Below are positions 6,083 through 9,760 of a stretch of DNA of 9,760 bases, one piece after another; the stretch's first letter is position 1, and every line of letters begins with the position of its first letter. The notes under the pieces are model-generated. The model did no database searches and had not been told where the DNA came from. It saw only the letters and a program-made list of their open reading frames with translations. The DNA comes from Acidovorax sp. (GTDB lineage Bacteria > Pseudomonadota > Gammaproteobacteria > Burkholderiales > Burkholderiaceae_C). A program made the translations under genes and the position numbers. The stretch spans positions 1-9,760 of the forward strand of contig JASLFM010000135.1 in the NCBI GenBank assembly GCA_030150585.1. The letters run 5' to 3'.

Positions 6083-7341
6083 GCACCGGGCCCCAGCCAT
6101 TCGCTGGCGGCGGTCAGCATGGCCTGCAAGCCGGTCTCGAGCGTCGGATGGATCTGCGGCGCGAACTTCGGCGAGTGGTTGCTGGGAATCTTGTTGATGG
6201 TCTTCTCCTGCTTGGCCTTCGCGTACTCCTGCGGGTCGGTACCGCCGACGAACCAGAACACGTAAGGCACGCCCCAGCTGCGGCCAAAGACGCTGAAGTC
6301 TTCGCTGGCCGACGCCGGCGCGGGCGCCAGGGAAGCGTTCTTGCCAAACTGGCGCTCGAAGGCCTGCGCCAGCTTCTGCGTGGCGACCAGGTCGTTCTCC
6401 GTCAACGGGTAGCTGTTGATGGTCGTGAACTCGGGCGGGCGCTCGGCACCGGAAGCGTCGCACTCGGCGCAGCAGATGCGGCGGATCGACTTGAGCATGT
6501 ATTCGCGCGTGTCATCGCTGAAGGTGCGCATGTTCAGCTTGATGGTGGCGTCGTCGGGAATGATGTTTTCCTTGGTGCCGGCCTGCAGCGAGCCGATCGT
6601 GAGCACCGCCGGTTCGGAGGGCGCGATCTCCCGCGAGACGATAGTCTGCAGGCGCAGCGTGGTTGCAGCAGCCATGACCACCGGGTCGATCGAGGTCTGC
6701 GGTTGCGAGCCGTGCGAGCCGCGCCCGAAGAGACGGATCTTCAGGCTGTCTCCGGCTGACAGCGTGACGCCGGGACGGTAGCTCACCGTGCCGGCCGCTC
6801 CGACCATCACGTGCTGGCCGAGAATGATGTCGGGCTTAGGAAAGCGGCCTTCGCCCCAGTCGCGCACCATGGCGCTCGCGCCCTCGGCCGTTTCCTCGCC
6901 CGGCTGGAACACGATCATCACCGTTCCGCTCCAAGCGGCGCGGTGCGCGGCCAGGATGCGCGCGGCGCCGACCATCCAGGTGACGTGCATGTCGTGGCCG
7001 CAGGAGTGCGCCACGCCGACCTCGGTGCCGTCCGCGTCGCGTGCCGTCACGGTGCTGGCATACGGCAGGCCGGTGTTTTCGGCCATCGGCAGCGCATCCA
7101 TGTCGGCGCGCAGCATCACGGTCGCGCCGGCGCCGTTTTTCAGCACGCAGACCACACCGGTCACGCCAACGTTGCGTGTGACCTCGTAGCCGAATCCCTG
7201 CATCGCGTCAGCGACGATCTTCGCAGTGCGGACTTCCTGCATGGACAGCTCGGGGTGCTGGTGCAGGTCCTTGTAGAGCGCTTCGAGCTCGGCCATCAGG
7301 GAAGGCTCAGCAGTGCCGAGGGCTTGGACAAGAGCATTCAT
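6079..7341 (-). CDS. M20D-family metallo-amidohydrolase (hippurate hydrolase-like)
   Basis: A 420-residue cytosolic enzyme (no signal peptide) of the M20 peptidase family, subfamily D: hippurate hydrolase, IAA-amino-acid hydrolase and N-acyl-amino-acid amidohydrolase types. These cleave an amide bond between an acyl group and an amino acid. The expected metal-site residues are seen: C114 and H116 in SCGHDMH, E149-E150 in PGEETAEG, H177 in GQHV and H389 in SNHSP. RADMDALP (78-85) and GRGSHGSQP (206-214, the start of the dimerisation domain, about 195-310) are also typical. GGAGG is not present but TGGAGG lies 4 bases before the ATG at 7341, a strong ribosome site. It lies 56 bp after the MFS gene with no terminator between. 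The exact substrate is not readable. Confidence 0.9.
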   Translation of the reverse strand: MNALVQALGTAEPSLMAELEALYKDLHQHPELSMQEVRTAKIVADAMQGFGYEVTRNVGVTGVVCVLKNGAGATVMLRADMDALPMAENTGLPYASTVTARDADGTEVGVAHSCGHDMHVTWMVGAARILAAHRAAWSGTVMIVFQPGEETAEGASAMVRDWGEGRFPKPDIILGQHVMVGAAGTVSYRPGVTLSAGDSLKIRLFGRGSHGSQPQTSIDPVVMAAATTLRLQTIVSREIAPSEPAVLTIGSLQAGTKENIIPDDATIKLNMRTFSDDTREYMLKSIRRICCAECDASGAERPPEFTTINSYPLTENDLVATQKLAQAFERQFGKNASLAPAPASASEDFSVFGRSWGVPYVFWFVGGTDPQEYAKAKQEKTINKIPSNHSPKFAPQIHPTLETGLQAMLTAASEWLGPGA

Positions 7342-7397
7342 GACGCCTCCAGAAGTGATGGATCAATCTGAACAAAGTCCGGTAAGAAGTTGGAGGT

Positions 7398-8864
7398 TCA
7401 GGCCTGCCCCTTCGTTCCCTTGGGCACCGTGAGCATGATCGAGACGATGGCCGTCACGACCATCAGCACGTTGAAGCCCAGTGCCACGATGGCGGCCTCC
7501 CGCACGGCCAGGTTGTCCTGGCGACCGACGAAGGTGATCACCCCCTCGAGCCAATGCACGCTTGAGCTGTCGCCGCTGAGCGCGGTGAACAGGGCGGCGG
7601 AGATCGCAACGCCGAAGGCGGCGCCGAGCGACGAAGCCATCTTGTAAATGCCCGAGCCCGACCCCGCCTGGGCCGCCGGCAGGTTCGAGAGTGCCGCATC
7701 GGTCGATGGCGTCGCATAGAACGCCAGCCCGACGCCGAACAGCGTATAGCCGACGCTCGCAAGCAGCTTGTAGTCCGACAGCAGCAGATGGGCGGGCGCC
7801 ACCAGCACGATCGACAGGCCCGTGATGAGGCAGCCCCAGACCATCGGCTTGCGCGGGCCGAAGCGCTGCAGCAGCTTCTCGCCCACGCGAATGAAGGCAA
7901 TGATGGCCACCGCGTAGCCCAGCGTCAGAAACCCCGCCTGCTGGGCGTTCATGCCGCCGCCGATCTGCACCAGCTGCAGCGACACGATCAGCGTGCCGGC
8001 CGTGCCGTTGATCAGGAAGTTGGAAATCGTCGCACCGGTGTAGGTCGGGTTCTTGAACAGGCTGAAGTCAAAGAACGCATTCGGCGCCTTGTTCTCGATG
8101 CGCAAAAACAGCCCGCCGAACACCACCGTGACCGCCAGCAGCCCCAGGCCCACCGGGCTGGCCCAGCCCAGCTTGTTGCCCTGCGTCACCAGCACCTGCA
8201 GCGCCACCATGGTGACCATGAAGGCCAGCACGCCCGTCAGGTCGAATTGGTACGCGCCCCGCGTCTCGGCCTTGCTTTCGGGTGTGCCGCGCATCATCCA
8301 CAGGCCGAGCACACTCACTGCGATGGCCACCCAGAAGATCGAGCGCCAGCCGAAATGCTGGGACATCAGTCCGCCGAACAGCGCGCACAGGCCGGAGCCG
8401 CCCCACGAACCGATCGACCACATGCTGACAGCGCGCTGGCGTCCGGGACCGTCCCAAAACGCCTTCACCAGCGCCAGGCTGGCCGGCATGATGCAGGCGG
8501 CCGACAGGCCTTGCAGCGCACGGCCCAGCAGCATGACGGGTGCTGCCAGCTGCCCGTGCGGCGTGAGGGCCACCAGTAGCGAGCCGACGATGTTCAGGTA
8601 AAAGCCGATGCGGGTGACCTTGAGCCGGCCGACTCGGTCGGCAAAGCCGCCCATCACCACGATGAAGATGCCCGAGAACAGTGAGGTGACGGCCACCGCG
8701 ACGTTCATCATGTTCGCGTCCATGTCGAGGTCGCGGCCCATGTCGGGCGCGATGTTGAGCGTCGTCTGGGCAAACAGCCAGAACGCTATGACGCCCATGA
8801 TGATGCCGAATAGCAGCCGGTCGTTGCCCTTGTATGCCAACTTGGGTTGAACGCTTGTATTCAT
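7398..8864 (-). CDS. MFS transporter, 14-TM DHA2-like
   Basis: A 488-residue major facilitator protein with hydrophobic stretches consistent with 14 transmembrane segments, the DHA2 (EmrB/QacA) layout. Motif A is clear in the loop between segments 2 and 3: GGFADRVGRLK (72-82). Motif B is present with R115 in GRALQGL. Motif C, the antiporter signature with a Gly-Pro before x-x-Gly-Gly, reads C160-A161-L-F-G-G, so the Gly-Pro is missing. This weakens a drug-export reading and leaves uptake possible. GGAG lies 6 bases before the ATG at 8864. It is first of a probable operon with the M20D amidohydrolase and the TRIC-type gene, which suggests the substrate may be an amide or acyl-amino acid (inference). 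The upstream 94-bp gap (8865-8958) shows no convincing promoter or terminator. Confidence 0.88.
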   Translation of the reverse strand: MNTSVQPKLAYKGNDRLLFGIIMGVIAFWLFAQTTLNIAPDMGRDLDMDANMMNVAVAVTSLFSGIFIVVMGGFADRVGRLKVTRIGFYLNIVGSLLVALTPHGQLAAPVMLLGRALQGLSAACIMPASLALVKAFWDGPGRQRAVSMWSIGSWGGSGLCALFGGLMSQHFGWRSIFWVAIAVSVLGLWMMRGTPESKAETRGAYQFDLTGVLAFMVTMVALQVLVTQGNKLGWASPVGLGLLAVTVVFGGLFLRIENKAPNAFFDFSLFKNPTYTGATISNFLINGTAGTLIVSLQLVQIGGGMNAQQAGFLTLGYAVAIIAFIRVGEKLLQRFGPRKPMVWGCLITGLSIVLVAPAHLLLSDYKLLASVGYTLFGVGLAFYATPSTDAALSNLPAAQAGSGSGIYKMASSLGAAFGVAISAALFTALSGDSSSVHWLEGVITFVGRQDNLAVREAAIVALGFNVLMVVTAIVSIMLTVPKGTKGQA

Positions 8865-8958
8865 CTCGCTCTCCGGAACGCCTACGCAACCTGTTTATTT
8901 CGACGGCTGCGTTACCGAGAAGCAGCGCTTACTCGATCACAGCCGCCGGTATCGGAGG

Positions 8959-9534
8959 TCATGCATCGCGTGGCAGCACCGCCATGACGCGCGCTATGAA
9001 CTGGTGGAAATCCGACATGTAGTTGCGCAGGAACTCCGCCGTGCTTGCGTTGGTAACGTCGCCGTCTTCAGTGATGAGGCCAGGGGTGAAATGGATGTAG
9101 GCTTCCGGCGCGTTCATTTGAGGCGCGTTGCAAAAGCCGAGCACACTACGAAGGCTCTGCTGGGCCACCGCGGTACCAATGGCGCCCGGCGATGCGCCAA
9201 TGACAGCGCATGGCTTGCGCGTGAATGAGTTTGTTCCCCAAGGCCGACTCGCCCAGTCGATGGCGTTCTTCAAGCCACCGGGGATCGAGCGGTTGTATTC
9301 TGGCGTGACGAACAGTAGCGCATCGACATCAGCGATAGCCTGTTTGAAGGCGCGCGCCACTGGTGGATAGTCGGCGTCGTAGTCGTAGCTGTAGAGCGGG
9401 AGGTCCTTGATCGGTATCTCCGTAAACACCAGTCCGGGAGGTGCCAGTTTTACCAATGCCTTGGCGAGCTGACGATTGATGGAGGCTTTGGCGAGGCTGC
9501 CGATCAAGTAGCCAACTTTGTGTGTAGTCGTCAT
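8959..9534 (-). CDS. NAD(P)H-dependent FMN reductase (flavodoxin-like fold)
   Basis: A 191-residue cytosolic flavoprotein of the NADPH-dependent FMN reductase family (ChrR/YieF type, also called azoreductase- or quinone-reductase-like). The FMN phosphate loop is GSLAKASINRQLA (12-24). The hallmark VTPEYNRSIPGGLKNAIDW lies at 76-94, followed by GASPGAIGT (113-121), which contacts the flavin. These enzymes reduce flavin, quinones or metals such as chromate; which one cannot be told here. The start MTTTHKVGYLIGS is chosen because the beta strand leading to the loop begins there, with AAGGG about 8 bases upstream. The frame is open to an ATG at 9603 but those 23 extra residues look non-homologous. 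G+C samples of 55-60% are lower than those of the left genes. It lies 94 bp upstream of the MFS gene on the same strand. Confidence 0.88.
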   Translation of the reverse strand: MTTTHKVGYLIGSLAKASINRQLAKALVKLAPPGLVFTEIPIKDLPLYSYDYDADYPPVARAFKQAIADVDALLFVTPEYNRSIPGGLKNAIDWASRPWGTNSFTRKPCAVIGASPGAIGTAVAQQSLRSVLGFCNAPQMNAPEAYIHFTPGLITEDGDVTNASTAEFLRNYMSDFHQFIARVMAVLPRDA

Positions 9535-9645
9535 ACGAGCCGCCCTTTCAACATGAGACGTCGATGCGATCGCCCGGCCTGCTGTCGACGCTCGGATTTC
9601 CATGACAGCATTTGCGGAAGCCGGTCCGGTTAAGGCCGAGCAACT

Positions 9646-9674
9646 ACGATACGCTTCTTGGCATTTCTGATCAA
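9646..9674 (-). promoter_or_regulatory. Sigma-70-like promoter of the FMN reductase gene
   Basis: On the minus strand TTGATC (9669-9674) and TATCGT (9646-9651) are separated by exactly 17 bases, each matching 4 of 6 consensus positions. Transcription would start near 9638, leaving a leader of about 100 bases to the ATG at 9534. The -35 box overlaps the palindrome TGATCA (9668-9673), which recurs at 9699-9704, so a regulator could bind here. Confidence 0.5.
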
Positions 9675-9690
9675 TACGCTTTCACTAGTT

Positions 9691-9760
9691 ATGTCCGCTG
9701 ATCAGCCAGGTGAGATACAGCTTGCTATCAGACGAGCTTTTTCTCAAGGATGCTGTTCGG
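9691..9760 (+). other. Edge reading frame of uncertain status
   Basis: An ATG at 9691 opens a plus-strand frame (MSADQPGEIQLAIRRAF...) that runs off the window, which could be the start of a divergent gene such as a regulator. Equally, the minus strand reads PNSILEKKLV and then TGA at 9728-9730, which could be the end of an upstream gene. Neither has a good ribosome site or recognisable motif. The stretch 9675-9760 otherwise shows nothing else I can support. Confidence 0.2.

Noticed and set aside
6083..6463. N-terminal extension of the TRIC-type gene into the amidohydrolase gene
   Set aside because: The extension is Arg-rich and out of frame with a strongly supported M20 enzyme. The ATGA overlap at 6079-6082 gives a natural start.
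9535..9603. Reductase start at the ATG at 9603
   Set aside because: It would add 23 residues with no flavodoxin-fold similarity and has no ribosome site. It is not fully excluded, because the predicted transcription start near 9638 would allow it.
1..9760. CRISPR array, transposase, integrase, toxin-antitoxin or defence genes
   Set aside because: I looked for direct repeats with spacers and for the typical protein motifs on both strands and found none.

Overview
The window is high-GC (samples of the left two-thirds run about 65-72% G+C) and tightly packed. Its content fits a betaproteobacterium, probably Comamonadaceae (Acidovorax-like). The main reasons are the rsmI / yraN / diaA / dolP gene order without lpoA, and a short two-hairpin repeat at 3883-3924 that resembles interspersed elements I recall from that family. 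The family assignment is inference, because there is no rRNA or marker gene here.

Layout. Positions 1-78 hold the 3' end of an unidentified plus-strand gene, followed by an intrinsic terminator. 147-1067 (+) is a beta-hydroxyacid dehydrogenase (3-hydroxyisobutyrate / tartronate-semialdehyde reductase superfamily). It converges on a minus-strand block: yraN (2571-2954), diaA (1775-2374) and the dual-BON lipoprotein gene dolP (1119-1778). Divergent from yraN is rsmI (2954-3877, +), a 16S rRNA 2'-O-methyltransferase; the two start codons share one base pair. Next on the minus strand is a free-standing Hsp70 ATPase-domain protein (3931-5184). A minus-strand terminator hairpin (5301-5336) separates it from a probable three-gene operon, in transcription order: a 14-segment MFS transporter (7398-8864), an M20D amidohydrolase (6079-7341) and a TRIC/YadS-type membrane protein (5420-6082). 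The last two overlap by 4 bp. Upstream of the operon is an NAD(P)H-dependent FMN reductase (8959-9534, -) with a visible sigma-70-like promoter at 9646-9674. The right end (9535-9760) is poorer in G+C and holds this promoter and an unassignable edge ORF.

How the genes relate. The left-centre is a housekeeping locus: rRNA methylation (RsmI), a nuclease-fold protein (YraN), replication-initiation control (DiaA) and outer-membrane integrity (DolP). The right part looks like a small catabolic or transport module in which a transporter and an amidohydrolase would import and deacylate an N-acyl compound; the substrate cannot be read from sequence.

I see no CRISPR array, tRNA, rRNA, transposase, phage gene or obvious defence system, and no clear-cut undescribed system. 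The observations most worth following are the shared start point of rsmI and yraN, the degenerate sugar-phosphate loop of DiaA, the loss of the antiporter motif-C dipeptide in the MFS protein, and the coupling of a TRIC-type channel gene to an amidohydrolase.
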